A stretch of DNA of 33,759 nucleotides from Croceibacterium_B sp035470785. Lineage in GTDB: Bacteria > Pseudomonadota > Alphaproteobacteria > Sphingomonadales > Sphingomonadaceae. The translations under genes were made by a program, and so were the position numbers. Location: the NCBI GenBank assembly GCA_035470785.1, contig DATIQN010000049.1, positions 1 to 33,759 on the forward strand, read 5' to 3'. Shown piece after piece: positions 9,554-17,265 of this stretch (positions are counted from its first letter, which is position 1; every line of letters begins with the position of its first letter). The notes under the pieces were generated by a model. The model made no database searches, had not been told where the DNA came from, and saw nothing but the letters and a program-made list of their open reading frames with translations.

Positions 9554-10398
9554 ACTAGCCCAGATAGGCCCTCGCCGAGCGTAATGCCAGCCGGGAGGCG
9601 TCCCGTGCGCAGCAAATCCGCCAGCGCGCGCCCGTCCTCCCCAGCGCGGCGGCGGTCGGCGAGCGACGAGGAACCGCGCCGCTTGGCGAGCTTGTGGCCG
9701 GTTTCGTCGAGCAGCAGCGGGTGATGATGCCACACCGGCACCGGCAGCCCGAGCAGCGCCTGCAGCAGCCGATGAATGTGCGTCGCCGGGAACAGGTCCA
9801 TCCCGCGCGTGACCAGCGTGACGCCGTCGGTGGCATCGTCGATGGTCGCCGCGAGGTGGTAGCTCGCCGGGGTCTCGGCTTCCTTGCGCACCAGCACGAC
9901 GTCGCCGAGTAGCTCGGGCTGGGTTTGCTGTTGTCCGGCGCGTTCGTCGAGCCAGGTGAGCGGCCCCTTCCGCCGCAGCGCCTCGGCGACATCGAGGCGC
10001 CAGGCGGCGTCTGCGGCATCGAAAGACGCGCCGCGGCAAGTCCCGGGATAGACCGGCCCGTCGGGGCCCACCTTGGTCGCAGCCGCAGCAATTTCGGCGC
10101 GGGTGCAGCGGCACGGGTAGAGCAGCCCTTCGCTTCGAAGCTTGTCCGCCGCCTGCGCATATGCCGCAAGCCGCGTCGATTGCGCCGGCACCTCCTCCCA
10201 TTCTAGCCCGAGCCAGGCGAGGTCATCGCGGAACTCATGGGCCAGCTCCGGGCGCGAACGCGCGCCGTCGATGTCCTCGATCCTGAGCAGGAAGCGCCCT
10301 CCCCGCGCCTTAGCCAGGTCGTGCGCTACGATCGCCGAGAAGGCGTGGCCGATATGCAACGGGCCGTTCGGGCTCGGGGCGAAGCGGGTGACGATCAC
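9550..10398 (-). CDS. gluQ: Glutamyl-queuosine tRNA(Asp) synthetase
   Basis: A 282-residue truncated relative of glutamyl-tRNA synthetase that attaches glutamate to queuosine 34 of tRNA(Asp) rather than to the tRNA end. The class I HIGH motif is HIGH at 15-18 in TRFAPSPNGPLHIGHAF. The KMSKS-type loop is HKLAKRRGS, and the zinc-site cysteines appear as CRCTRAE plus a later PGTCRG. It lacks the anticodon-binding C-terminal domain of GltX, as GluQ should. It heads a minus-strand operon and overlaps the HIG1 gene by four bases. queC, needed earlier in queuosine synthesis, is in the same window but unlinked. Confidence 0.93.
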   Translation of the reverse strand: MIVTRFAPSPNGPLHIGHAFSAIVAHDLAKARGGRFLLRIEDIDGARSRPELAHEFRDDLAWLGLEWEEVPAQSTRLAAYAQAADKLRSEGLLYPCRCTRAEIAAAATKVGPDGPVYPGTCRGASFDAADAAWRLDVAEALRRKGPLTWLDERAGQQQTQPELLGDVVLVRKEAETPASYHLAATIDDATDGVTLVTRGMDLFPATHIHRLLQALLGLPVPVWHHHPLLLDETGHKLAKRRGSSSLADRRRAGEDGRALADLLRTGRLPAGITLGEGLSGLV

Positions 10399-10530
10399 CG
10401 GTGCTTCCTAGCCCGCAGACGGCCCCGTCACACCCGCAAATTCGCCAAGCGCCTGTGGATTCGCCCTTTGTAACGGGGTTGACGCATTTTGCCGCAAATG
10501 CTCCGTTGGCTGCACGGAGGACACAGAGGC

Positions 10531-11139
10531 GTGTTCAAGGCCGACCTGATCGAGCGCGCGGCGCATTTCCGCAGCGCAATGGAAGACCCCACGCGGCGGC
10601 TGGAAAGCTGCCCCGCGCTGGTGCTCAATGCCGATTACACACCCCTGTCGTACTACCCGCTGAGCCTGTGGCCGTGGCAGACGGCGATCAAGGCGATCTT
10701 TCTCGAGCGCGTAGATATCGTCGCCAGCTACGAGCGGATGGTCCATTCGCCGAGCCTCGACATGCAAATCCCGAGCGTAATCGCGCTCAGGCAATACGTG
10801 CGCCCGAGCGAGTTTCCCGCGTTCACCCGCTTCAACGTGTTCCTGCGCGACCGCTTTTCCTGCCAGTACTGCGGCAGCGAGCAGCACCTGACCTTTGACC
10901 ACGTGCTGCCGCGCCGGCTCGGCGGGCGCACGACGTGGGAGAACATCCTCACCGCCTGTGCCCCGTGCAACATGAAGAAGGGCGGCCGCACGCCACAACA
11001 AGCGCGTATGCACCCGCTGGTCAAGCCGATCCGCCCGACCAGCTGGCAACTGCAACAGCACGGCAAAAAGTTCCCGCCGAACTACCTCCACGAGACGTGG
11101 CGCGACTGGCTCTACTGGGACATCGAGCTGGAGGCTTAG
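10531..11139 (+). CDS. HNH endonuclease family protein
   Basis: A 202-residue HNH nuclease of the stand-alone alphaproteobacterial type. Its N-terminal part (ESCPALVLNADYTPLSYYPL) is a highly conserved family marker. The C-terminal nuclease core has zinc cysteines in FSCQYCGS, the catalytic FDHVLPRRLGG with Asp-His, and the second cysteine pair ACAPCNMKKGG. I chose the GTG at 10531 (FKADLIERA follows), with GGAGG upstream. In-frame ATGs at 10489 and 10579 are alternatives. The biological role of this widespread family is not settled; there is no adjacent methylase, so it does not look like a restriction system. It is divergent from gluQ. Confidence 0.88.
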   Translation: MFKADLIERAAHFRSAMEDPTRRLESCPALVLNADYTPLSYYPLSLWPWQTAIKAIFLERVDIVASYERMVHSPSLDMQIPSVIALRQYVRPSEFPAFTRFNVFLRDRFSCQYCGSEQHLTFDHVLPRRLGGRTTWENILTACAPCNMKKGGRTPQQARMHPLVKPIRPTSWQLQQHGKKFPPNYLHETWRDWLYWDIELEA

Positions 11140-11152
11140 CTATCCACAAGTT

Positions 11153-11178
11153 CGTCATTCCCGCGAACACGGGAATCC
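11153..11178. repeat. Dispersed-type palindrome (ATTCCC...GGGAAT)
   Basis: The core is a 7-bp inverted repeat, ATTCCCG at 11157-11163 and CGGGAAT at 11170-11176, with a 6-nt loop, set in CGTCATTCCCGCG...GGGAATCC. This matches the widespread proteobacterial palindrome family that includes neisserial dRS3. Only one copy is visible here; membership is from memory of the consensus. Confidence 0.7.
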
Positions 11179-11200
11179 AATCTCGACTGTGGTGGGTAAA

Positions 11201-11628
11201 ATGAGCGCCAAATTTCAACGTCTCTTCGAACGAGCCGATGCCATCTCGGACGGACCGGCCCTCGGGTTTGGGAACCGGTGCTTTGGCATCTTGCGCTGCG
11301 CGGATTCGGACCCGCAATGTTGGTTTTGGCAAGCCGCCTAACACAGACAGGGAGCGGTGCTGAGCTTGGAAGAATCAGCGATTCATTCTGCCCGGCCGGA
11401 ATGACGTATCGGGCGTGGCGGAAAGGCGAACCGAACGCGACACAGAACATGGCGATGAGTCTGTTCAATGTCGGGGACATGGCTGGCTATCGCCGCTGGA
11501 TGCGCAAGGCGGCCAAAGGAGGTGACGTAAACGCCCTGGAAGACGTGCGAAGATTCGAAACGCGGCAGCCCCACGATTTGGCTCGTCGGCTGCGGCGGCT
11601 GAGACCGCATCGCCGCGACGGGAGCTAG
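11201..11628 (+). pseudogene. Degraded Sel1/TPR-like gene
   Basis: Two reading frames look like pieces of one Sel1-type protein. Frame one starts at an ATG (11201; MSAKFQRLFERADAISDG) and reaches CWFWQAA before a TAA at 11339-11341. Read through, it continues to a TGA at 11402. That TGA overlaps an ATG at 11401 opening the other frame, which holds ATQNMAMSLFNVGD, YRRWMRKAAKGGDVNAL and a basic tail ending at 11628. Trp-x3-Ala-Ala and alternating small residues are typical of Sel1 helices. A nonsense change plus a frame change would explain it. Alternatively 11401-11628 is a real 75-residue gene. It ends 4 nt from the converging kynU stop. Confidence 0.4.
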
Positions 11629-11632
11629 AGGG

Positions 11633-12856
11633 CTACGTCACCGCCGCCCGCCTCTTGAACTCCGCGCGTTCCCATTCCCCGCTCGCCAGCACTTCGCCGA
11701 GCGTCTGGGCGGCGTGCCAGCAGTCTTCGAAGCGGATGTAGGCGGGTGACAGGCCGAGGCGGAGGACGTCGGGCTCGCGGAAGTCGGGGATCACGCCCCG
11801 CGCGATCAGCGCCTGGCTGATGGCGTAGGCCTGGGGATGACAGAACGAGAGCTGGCTGCCGCGCGGCGCCGGGTCCTCGGGGCTGATGCAGGGCAGGCCG
11901 GGCGCGATTTGCGCGATAGCGGCGCGGAGGAAGTCGGACAGCGCGCGCGACTTGGCGGAGAGCCGCTCGACGCCGATCTCGGCGATCAGCCTCACGCCTT
12001 CCTCGAGCGCCGCGAGGCCGAGGATCGGCGGGGTGCCGGTGAGCAGGCGGTCGATGCGGGGCGCGGGGGCGTAATCATCGGAGAACGCGAACGGCGCGGT
12101 GTGGCCCATCCAGCCGGTCAGCGGCTGCTGCAGCGCCGTGTGATGCCGCCGGGCGACGAAGGCGTATGCGGGAGCGCCTGGGCCGCCGTTGAAGTACTTG
12201 TAGCCGCAGCCGACCGCGAGATCGGCCTCGCAGCCATTGAGATCGACCGGCACCGCCCCGGCGCTGTGCGACAGGTCCCACAGCACCAGCGCGCCCGCCT
12301 GGTGCGCCGCCCGGGTTAGCCGGGCCATGTCGTGCATGGCCCCAGTCTTGTAATGGACGTGGGTGAGCAGCAGCAGCGCGACATCTTCGTCGAGCGCTGC
12401 TCCCAGTTCCTCCGCCGGGGCCAGCCGCCGCTCAGCGAGACCTTGCGCCTCGAGCCCGGCGATCAGGTAGAGATCGGTCGGAAAGTTGGCCGGCTCGCTG
12501 AGCACGACCTTGCGGCCGGGTCGCATCGCCAAGGCGGCGGCGATCAGCTTGAACAGGTTCACCGAGGTCGAATCGCAGGCAATCACCTCGTCGGGCGCAG
12601 CGCCGATCAGGGGCGCGATCATCGCCCCGACCCGGCGCGGCATACCGATCCATTCGGCGCTGTTCCAGCTCCGGACCAGCCCTTCCCCCCATTCGCGGCG
12701 GATCACCTCGCCGAGCCGCGCCGCGGTGCCGAGCGGCAGCGCGCCGAGCGAATTGCCGTCGAGGTAGACTACCCCAGGCGGCAGCGCGAACTGCTTGCGG
12801 TAACCGCCAATGTGATCGGCCGCATCGAGCGCGCGCGCTTCGGCGAGGCCGACCAT
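11633..12856 (-). CDS. kynU: Kynureninase
   Basis: A 407-residue PLP enzyme of fold type I that splits kynurenine to anthranilate and alanine. The family signature VYLDGNSLGALP is near the N-terminus, SWNSAEWIGMPRRVG follows, and DLSHSAGAVPVDLN holds PLP-contacting Asp and His. The Schiff-base lysine is Lys220 in GCGYKYFNGGPGAP. The ATG at 12856 shares its A with the kynA stop (TGATG), so the two genes are translationally coupled; a TTG one codon upstream is less likely. Kynurenine formamidase, the step between the two, is not in the window. Confidence 0.96.
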   Translation of the reverse strand: MVGLAEARALDAADHIGGYRKQFALPPGVVYLDGNSLGALPLGTAARLGEVIRREWGEGLVRSWNSAEWIGMPRRVGAMIAPLIGAAPDEVIACDSTSVNLFKLIAAALAMRPGRKVVLSEPANFPTDLYLIAGLEAQGLAERRLAPAEELGAALDEDVALLLLTHVHYKTGAMHDMARLTRAAHQAGALVLWDLSHSAGAVPVDLNGCEADLAVGCGYKYFNGGPGAPAYAFVARRHHTALQQPLTGWMGHTAPFAFSDDYAPAPRIDRLLTGTPPILGLAALEEGVRLIAEIGVERLSAKSRALSDFLRAAIAQIAPGLPCISPEDPAPRGSQLSFCHPQAYAISQALIARGVIPDFREPDVLRLGLSPAYIRFEDCWHAAQTLGEVLASGEWERAEFKRRAAVT

Positions 12857-13647
12857 CAAACCTCGGTCCGCACCGCGAGCAGCTCGGGGAAGAAACCCTT
12901 CTTAAGCACCGATTCGAGGTAGGGCACGCCGGCGGTGCCGCCCGTGCCCGTCTTGAAGCCGATGATTCGCTCGACGGTCTTGAGATGGCCGAAGCGCCAG
13001 CGCTGGAAGTGGTATTCGAGATCGACCAGCTTCTCGGCCAGTTCGTACAAGTCCCAGTATCGCTCCGGGTCGCGGTAAGCTTGCGCCCACGCCTCGGTGA
13101 TCTGGACATTTGTTTCGTGCGGCCACTCCAGCCCGCGTTCGAGCACTTCGGCCGGAATGGCAAATCCGCGCCGTGCCAGCAGGCGCAGCGCTTCGTCGTA
13201 AATGCTTGGGCGGCTCAGCTCGGCGCGCAGTTCCGCCGCCACTTCGGGCGTCGCCTCGTGCATGGTCACCATATCCGGATCGCGCCCGCCGAGCATGAAT
13301 TCCATCAGCCGGTACTGTGCCGACTGAAACCCGCTCGACCGGCCCAGAAACGGGCGGATCTGCGAGTAATCGTGCGGGGTCATCGTGCTCAACACATCCC
13401 AGTTGCCGATCAGCTGCTGCTGCGCGCGGGCGACGCGGCTGAGCATCTTGAACGCAGGTCGCAGTTCGTCGCCGACGATCAGTTCGCGCGCCGCGGCCAG
13501 TTCGTGTAGGCACAGCTTGAGCCAGAGCTCGCTCGCCTGGTGGACGACAATGAACAGCATCTCGTCGTGCGCGCCCGAGACCGGGTACTGCGCCGACAGC
13601 ACGCGGTCGAGATCGAGGTAGCTGGCGTAAGTGACGTCCCTGCCCAT
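12856..13647 (-). CDS. kynA: Tryptophan 2,3-dioxygenase
   Basis: A 263-residue heme dioxygenase that opens the indole ring of tryptophan to N-formylkynurenine. Recognised from TYASYLDLDRVLSAQYP, the substrate-pocket helix HDEMLFIVVHQASELWLK, the RSSGFQSAQYRLMEF segment and the heme-side HLKTVERIIGFKTGTGGT. All match bacterial TDO, and the length is normal. I placed the start at the ATG at 13647 (MGRDVTYASY); a TTG two codons upstream is in frame. The gene leads the kynA-kynU pair. No adjacent regulator gene is seen. Confidence 0.95.
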   Translation of the reverse strand: MGRDVTYASYLDLDRVLSAQYPVSGAHDEMLFIVVHQASELWLKLCLHELAAARELIVGDELRPAFKMLSRVARAQQQLIGNWDVLSTMTPHDYSQIRPFLGRSSGFQSAQYRLMEFMLGGRDPDMVTMHEATPEVAAELRAELSRPSIYDEALRLLARRGFAIPAEVLERGLEWPHETNVQITEAWAQAYRDPERYWDLYELAEKLVDLEYHFQRWRFGHLKTVERIIGFKTGTGGTAGVPYLESVLKKGFFPELLAVRTEV

Positions 13648-13683
13648 AGCCAAGCTATAGGCGCGAGACGGTTGGAATTGAAA

Positions 13684-14112
13684 CTACCCTTCGATCACCC
13701 GCGTCTCGGGATGATGCTTGTCGAGGTGGCGCTTGACGATCTTGAGATTGCGCGTGTTCGAACGGAACATGAAGTCGAGCGCGTCGCCGACGAAGGGCAC
13801 GAAGCCGATTGCCGTGTCGAACCCGACGTTGCCGGCCATCCGCCACAGCTTCCACTTGGGCAGTCCGAGGTTCTTCGCTTCCCACACGAGATAGGCACCG
13901 AACGCCGCACCGATGAAATCGCCGATCACCGGGATCAGGCCGACGATGGCGTCGAGACCGAATTCGTAACCGATGCCCGGCACGCGAAAGCCATGCTCCA
14001 GCAGTTTCTCGACGGCTTCGATCCGCTGGCGAACCGAGCCGGGGTCAGCTCCGGTCGGCAGGGACGGGCGCAGCGGTTGCGGGCGAAGCGGCGTAGCCTG
14101 GGTGCGAACCAT
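13684..14112 (-). CDS. DUF4112 membrane-associated protein
   Basis: A 142-residue protein of the DUF4112 family. The signature is two similar glycine-rich hydrophobic repeats, IVGLIPVIGDFIGAAFGAYL and IGFVPFVGDALDFMF, each with the P-x-hydrophobic-GD core, separated by a basic amphipathic stretch. The N-terminus is Pro/Arg-rich and the C-terminus basic. Such proteins are thought to be membrane-associated; function is unknown. It starts 5 nt after the lipoprotein gene, so it is the third gene of the pilZ-lipoprotein-DUF4112 group. Confidence 0.85.
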   Translation of the reverse strand: MVRTQATPLRPQPLRPSLPTGADPGSVRQRIEAVEKLLEHGFRVPGIGYEFGLDAIVGLIPVIGDFIGAAFGAYLVWEAKNLGLPKWKLWRMAGNVGFDTAIGFVPFVGDALDFMFRSNTRNLKIVKRHLDKHHPETRVIEG

Positions 14113-14117
14113 CCGGT

Positions 14118-15605
14118 CTATCTGGGGATGGTCGCCATGTCGGGCAAGGGATGCCAGGCCCAGGCGTTGGCCGCGAAACCGTCGACGTTGCCGCGCACCA
14201 TCGACCAGCGGAGCGGCGCACCGATCGGTATGTAGACGTTGGCCTCGGTCAACTCGCTCTCGGCGCGCCCGAGGTCATCGGCGCGCTCTTTCGGATCCGT
14301 CGCGATGAGCGCTGCCTCGACGGCATCATCCGCGCTGGAGTTGCACAACCCGCGAGCCAGCGAGCAGTTGAACTGGTTGAGGAACCAGCGCGGCTCGGCG
14401 TAGCGCGCGATCCGGTCGACCAGCGCGAGGTCGGCCGGCTGGCCGGGACCGACCCGGACAAGCTCGATCCCGGCCTGGCCGAGTTGGCTGGCAAGCGCGT
14501 TGAACAGCATCGCGAAACCGGGCTCTCCGGCGAGCACGATCGTCAGGCTCGGCGGCTTGCCCTTGCCCGCGCCGGCTCGCCATGCCGCGACCCGGCCGGC
14601 GGCCACGGCGCGGCGCTGCTCGATGCTCGTGCCGGCCCAGCGCTCGGGCGCCTTGGCGCCGGGGACGGCTGCCGGAACGATGCGCGTGCTCGGTACCCAG
14701 CCGCCGATGTTGAAGGTCGCCATCAGTGCCGGCCGGTCGATCGCCATCGCCAGCGCCTCACGATTCTGCGGCAGCGCAAGGAAGCCGCGTTCGCGCGTGA
14801 CCTGCAGTCCGAACAGGCCGAACACGTTGTCGAGCCGCAAGTTGCCGCGCGACAACGGCCCGGGATCTACCAGCGGCCATGAAGCGATCGTGCCGCCGAG
14901 CACGACGTCCACTTCGCCCTGGTCGAACGCGGCGAGCGCGGCCTTCGCGCCGAGGGCCACGACGCCGACAGGCCGGACGTAGCGCTGCCATCCGTCCTGC
15001 TGCGGCAAGCCCCGCATCTCCGGCGGCCTGAACTTCAGTTCAACGGGCTTTTGCGGTGGCCCGATCTTCTCGTGCTGGCGGTCGATCACCATCGGACCGG
15101 CCTGCAAGCCGCCGTGCGCCAGCGCCAGTTCGGGTTGCGCGAGCAGCCGCAGGAAGTCGGGCATCGGCGCTTTCAGGTCGATCTCGACGACCCTTCCGGC
15201 CATCGTCCGAACTTCGTCGATCGGCGACAAATCGAGCGCGAGCGAAGTGCCGCGAAGGCCGCGAATCGCTTGCCGCAGCGCGTCGCGCGCGCCTTCGCCG
15301 CTTAACTCGGCGCCGTCGGGCCATGTCCCTTCGCGCAGCCGGAAGATGTAACTCTTGCCGTCATCGGTAACGATCCAGCGGTCGGCCAGCGCCGGCTCGA
15401 TCTCGCCCTGCGCGTCGAGCGAGACGAGCCCGGAGCCTGTGGCCCCCCTGACCACTTGCGCCCCTTCTGACAAGTGCAGGCTGCTCGCGAAAACCTCGTC
15501 CCTGGTGCCGATGATAGCGATGTCGAGCGGGCCGTCGGAGTGGCCGCAGCCGGCCAGCGGCAGCAGCGCGCTGATGACGAGTGCTTGAAGATGTCGCCTT
15601 CGCAT
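14118..15605 (-). CDS. Family 5 solute-binding lipoprotein (orphan)
   Basis: A 495-residue exported lipoprotein: basic start, hydrophobic core and lipobox LAGC with the acylated Cys20. The mature part has the SBP family 5 (peptide/nickel-type) layout. It includes GLVSLDAQGEIEPALADRW, then a KSYIFRLREGTWPDG strand, LAMAIDRPALMATFN in the middle, and a late NQFNCSLARGLCNSS segment with two Cys that may form a disulphide. No permease or ATPase genes are nearby, so it is either an orphan binding protein or has another role. It follows pilZ by 37 nt and precedes DUF4112 by 5 nt. Ligand unknown. Confidence 0.85.
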   Translation of the reverse strand: MRRRHLQALVISALLPLAGCGHSDGPLDIAIIGTRDEVFASSLHLSEGAQVVRGATGSGLVSLDAQGEIEPALADRWIVTDDGKSYIFRLREGTWPDGAELSGEGARDALRQAIRGLRGTSLALDLSPIDEVRTMAGRVVEIDLKAPMPDFLRLLAQPELALAHGGLQAGPMVIDRQHEKIGPPQKPVELKFRPPEMRGLPQQDGWQRYVRPVGVVALGAKAALAAFDQGEVDVVLGGTIASWPLVDPGPLSRGNLRLDNVFGLFGLQVTRERGFLALPQNREALAMAIDRPALMATFNIGGWVPSTRIVPAAVPGAKAPERWAGTSIEQRRAVAAGRVAAWRAGAGKGKPPSLTIVLAGEPGFAMLFNALASQLGQAGIELVRVGPGQPADLALVDRIARYAEPRWFLNQFNCSLARGLCNSSADDAVEAALIATDPKERADDLGRAESELTEANVYIPIGAPLRWSMVRGNVDGFAANAWAWHPLPDMATIPR

Positions 15606-15642
15606 GCGCGCAGGCTAAGCCTTAGCCCGCGCGGGCGAAAGG

Positions 15643-16008
15643 TCAGATCTTGCGCAAGTTCGCAGTGTGCGAATCGAGCGGGGGCCTCGTGAAGCGGGGG
15701 CTCGACAGGTCCGGAGCCCCGGCCGCGACCGGGGCCCGGGCCAGCCTGGGCTCGATTTCTTCGACGAATGCGATCCCGAAGCGGTCGTCCTGTTTCCAGG
15801 CCACCGTGCCACTTACCCAGCCGACGTTGCGCAGACCGACCGAGACCGGCGAGCCGCGGACGACGGGCGCGTTGCCTTCCCCCATCATGCCGCCGGCGGA
15901 AAGATTGCGGACCTTGACGCGATATTCGGCCTCGCTGCCGTCGACGCGGACTTGCGCGATCAGCAACAGGCTGTCGCGTTCGACCTGGCGAGTTTCGACA
16001 TTGGCCAT
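15643..16008 (-). CDS. PilZ-domain protein, probable c-di-GMP receptor
   Basis: A 121-residue single-domain PilZ protein. Both ligand motifs are present: Arg7-x3-Arg11 (RQVER) and Asn35-x-Ser-x2-Gly40 (NLSAGG), with the barrel strands VSVGLRNVGWVSGTVAW and DRFGIAFVEEI. Such proteins bind cyclic di-GMP and pass the signal to partners in motility, envelope or adhesion. The C-terminal 35 residues are Pro/Ala-rich and probably disordered. It leads the group with the solute-binding lipoprotein and DUF4112. A CtrA-like box lies about 90 nt upstream. The partner is unknown. Confidence 0.9.
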   Translation of the reverse strand: MANVETRQVERDSLLLIAQVRVDGSEAEYRVKVRNLSAGGMMGEGNAPVVRGSPVSVGLRNVGWVSGTVAWKQDDRFGIAFVEEIEPRLARAPVAAGAPDLSSPRFTRPPLDSHTANLRKI

Positions 16009-16097
16009 CGCGGCGCATTCTCCCGGTCAGCAGTCGAGCGCAATACAGCGCCCGCGCGCGAAATTCGTACGTTCGCCCGCCTTGTCGCCTGTCGTGG

Positions 16098-16112
16098 TTA
16101 TCGTTTGGTTAA
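16098..16112 (-). promoter_or_regulatory. Candidate CtrA box upstream of pilZ
   Basis: On the minus strand the site reads TTAACCAAACGATAA, which is TTAA-N7-TTAA with one mismatch. It sits about 90 nt before the pilZ start and 38 nt from the dksA stop. The consensus is known from Caulobacter CtrA; binding here is inference. Confidence 0.45.
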
Positions 16113-16149
16113 CGGCGCCGCGAAATTGCCAAAACCGTCTCATTCCGGG

Positions 16150-16608
16150 TCAGTCGTCGCGTGAGACCTTCTCGCGCCGTTCGTGCGCCTGCTGCGCCTC
16201 GACGGTCATCGTCGCGATCGGCCGGGCGATCAGGCGGTTGATCCCGATCGGCTCACCGGTGACTTCGCACCAGCCGTATTCGCCTTCATCGATTCGCCGC
16301 AGCGCGGCGTCAATCTTGGCGATCAGCTTGCGCTGCCGGTCGCGCGTGCGCAGCTCGATGCCCCAGTCGGTTTCGCTCGACGCGCGATCGTTGAGATCGG
16401 GCTCGCGGATCGGGCCGTCCTGCAGCGACTGGAGGGTGAATTCGGAAGCCGAGAGAATCGACTTCTTCCATTCGAGCAGCAGCACGCGGAAATAATTCAG
16501 CTGCTGCTCGGACATGTACTCTTCATCTTCGCTCGGCGTGTAGTCGGCGTCCAGCGCGCGCTTGGCCTTGGCCAAAACGTCGATCTCATCACCCAAGACA
16601 GATGCCAT
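16150..16608 (-). CDS. dksA: RNA polymerase-binding transcription factor DksA
   Basis: A 152-residue DksA-family factor that enters the RNA polymerase secondary channel and, with ppGpp, resets rRNA and biosynthetic promoters. The coiled-coil region covers about residues 30-110 (SEQQLNYFRVLLLEWKKSI onward, and DRQRKLIAKIDAALRRID). The zinc-finger region reads YGWCEVTGEPIGINRLIARP and then TMTVEAQQAHERR. Only one of the four classical cysteines remains, as is common in alphaproteobacteria. ATG at 16608 is chosen because GGAGG lies seven bases upstream. It probably forms its own transcription unit, divergent from the small Sel1 gene. Confidence 0.93.
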   Translation of the reverse strand: MASVLGDEIDVLAKAKRALDADYTPSEDEEYMSEQQLNYFRVLLLEWKKSILSASEFTLQSLQDGPIREPDLNDRASSETDWGIELRTRDRQRKLIAKIDAALRRIDEGEYGWCEVTGEPIGINRLIARPIATMTVEAQQAHERREKVSRDD

Positions 16609-16913
16609 TCGGGCACCTCCGCAACAGGTCAGTCCCACCCCGGCCGAAGCTGCTGATTCAGCCGCGTTTGCACGCGCCGCCGACCCGGTTGGCGCGGCCT
16701 ATACGGACAGCACCCGTGGCGCACAAGCGGCAACGGGGCGGACTTAAACGGAAAATCCTTAAGCGTGGCCGAACGGTCGCGATCGGGCCCCTGCACTCCG
16801 GACAAAACCGTAGTTAACAAATCCGCGGAGGCGTTAACCATTTCTTGACCGCCGCGGGTGGAACACTGCCGCATGGAGCCGGTGCATGGGCCGGGTTACC
16901 AGGGGGACCGATT
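16609..16913. other. Divergent intergenic region, dksA / Sel1 gene
   Basis: About 305 bp between two divergent genes, with no convincing open frame. The right half is AT-richer and holds a GTTAAC hexamer (16813-16818) and a CtrA-like box at 16834-16848. Promoters for both genes must lie here; I could not fix a confident -35/-10 pair for either. Confidence 0.6.
16834..16848 (+). promoter_or_regulatory. Candidate CtrA box upstream of Sel1 gene
   Basis: TTAACCATTTCTTGA fits TTAA-N7-TTAA with one mismatch and contains the common TTAACCAT half-site. It is 65 nt before the ATG of the small Sel1 gene. A second GTTAAC hexamer lies 21 bp upstream, about two helical turns. Confidence 0.45.
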
Positions 16914-17246
16914 ATGGAACTGACCAGAATCGACAACGTGAAGAGCATCCGGAGCGAAGAGTCCGTCGCCGCTGACCTGTTGATCGCCAAGTGCCTGGCG
17001 GCCGCGGCGAAGGGGAGCCACAGCGCCTATTTCGACCTCGGCGTTGCTTTTTCGACCGGCAGCCACGGCGTCGCTTGCGACCTGATCGAGGCGCACAAGT
17101 GGTTCAACCTCGCCGCCGCGCAGGGGCATGAGGAAGCCGCGTTCTGTCGGGCCGACATCTCCGACGAGATGAGCGGGCGCGAGATCGCCGAAGCACAGCG
17201 CCGTGCGCGCCAGTGGCTGGGTGGCGGGGAACGCCGCGCCGCTTAA
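16914..17246 (+). CDS. Small Sel1-repeat protein
   Basis: A 110-residue soluble protein containing one clear Sel1 repeat (AYFDLGVAFSTGSHGV followed by DLIEAHKWFNLAAAQGHEEA). A second helix pair (REIAEAQRRARQWLG) resembles the end of a Sel1 solenoid. No signal peptide. Start set by GGGGGA about seven bases before ATG; an in-frame upstream frame to 16845 lacks such a site. Sel1 proteins usually act as protein-binding scaffolds; homologues of this short form are common in alphaproteobacteria with no defined role. Possible CtrA target. Confidence 0.85.
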   Translation: MELTRIDNVKSIRSEESVAADLLIAKCLAAAAKGSHSAYFDLGVAFSTGSHGVACDLIEAHKWFNLAAAQGHEEAAFCRADISDEMSGREIAEAQRRARQWLGGGERRAA

Positions 17247-17265
17247 CCTATTTGGAATAATTCTC

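Larger units (their letters stand above)
11140..11632. other. Gene-poor gap with repeat and decayed gene
   Basis: Between the HNH gene and the kynU stop there is no intact, well-supported gene. It holds a DnaA-box-like CTATCCACA immediately after the HNH stop (11140-11148), a palindromic repeat at 11153-11178, and broken Sel1-like reading frames from 11201 to 11628. Confidence 0.7.

Noticed and set aside
10531..11139. Restriction-modification or homing endonuclease system
   Set aside because: The HNH protein belongs to a conserved stand-alone family and no methylase, intein or intron lies beside it.
14118..15605. Full ABC peptide transporter operon
   Set aside because: Only the binding lipoprotein is present; neighbours are PilZ and DUF4112, not permease or ATPase.
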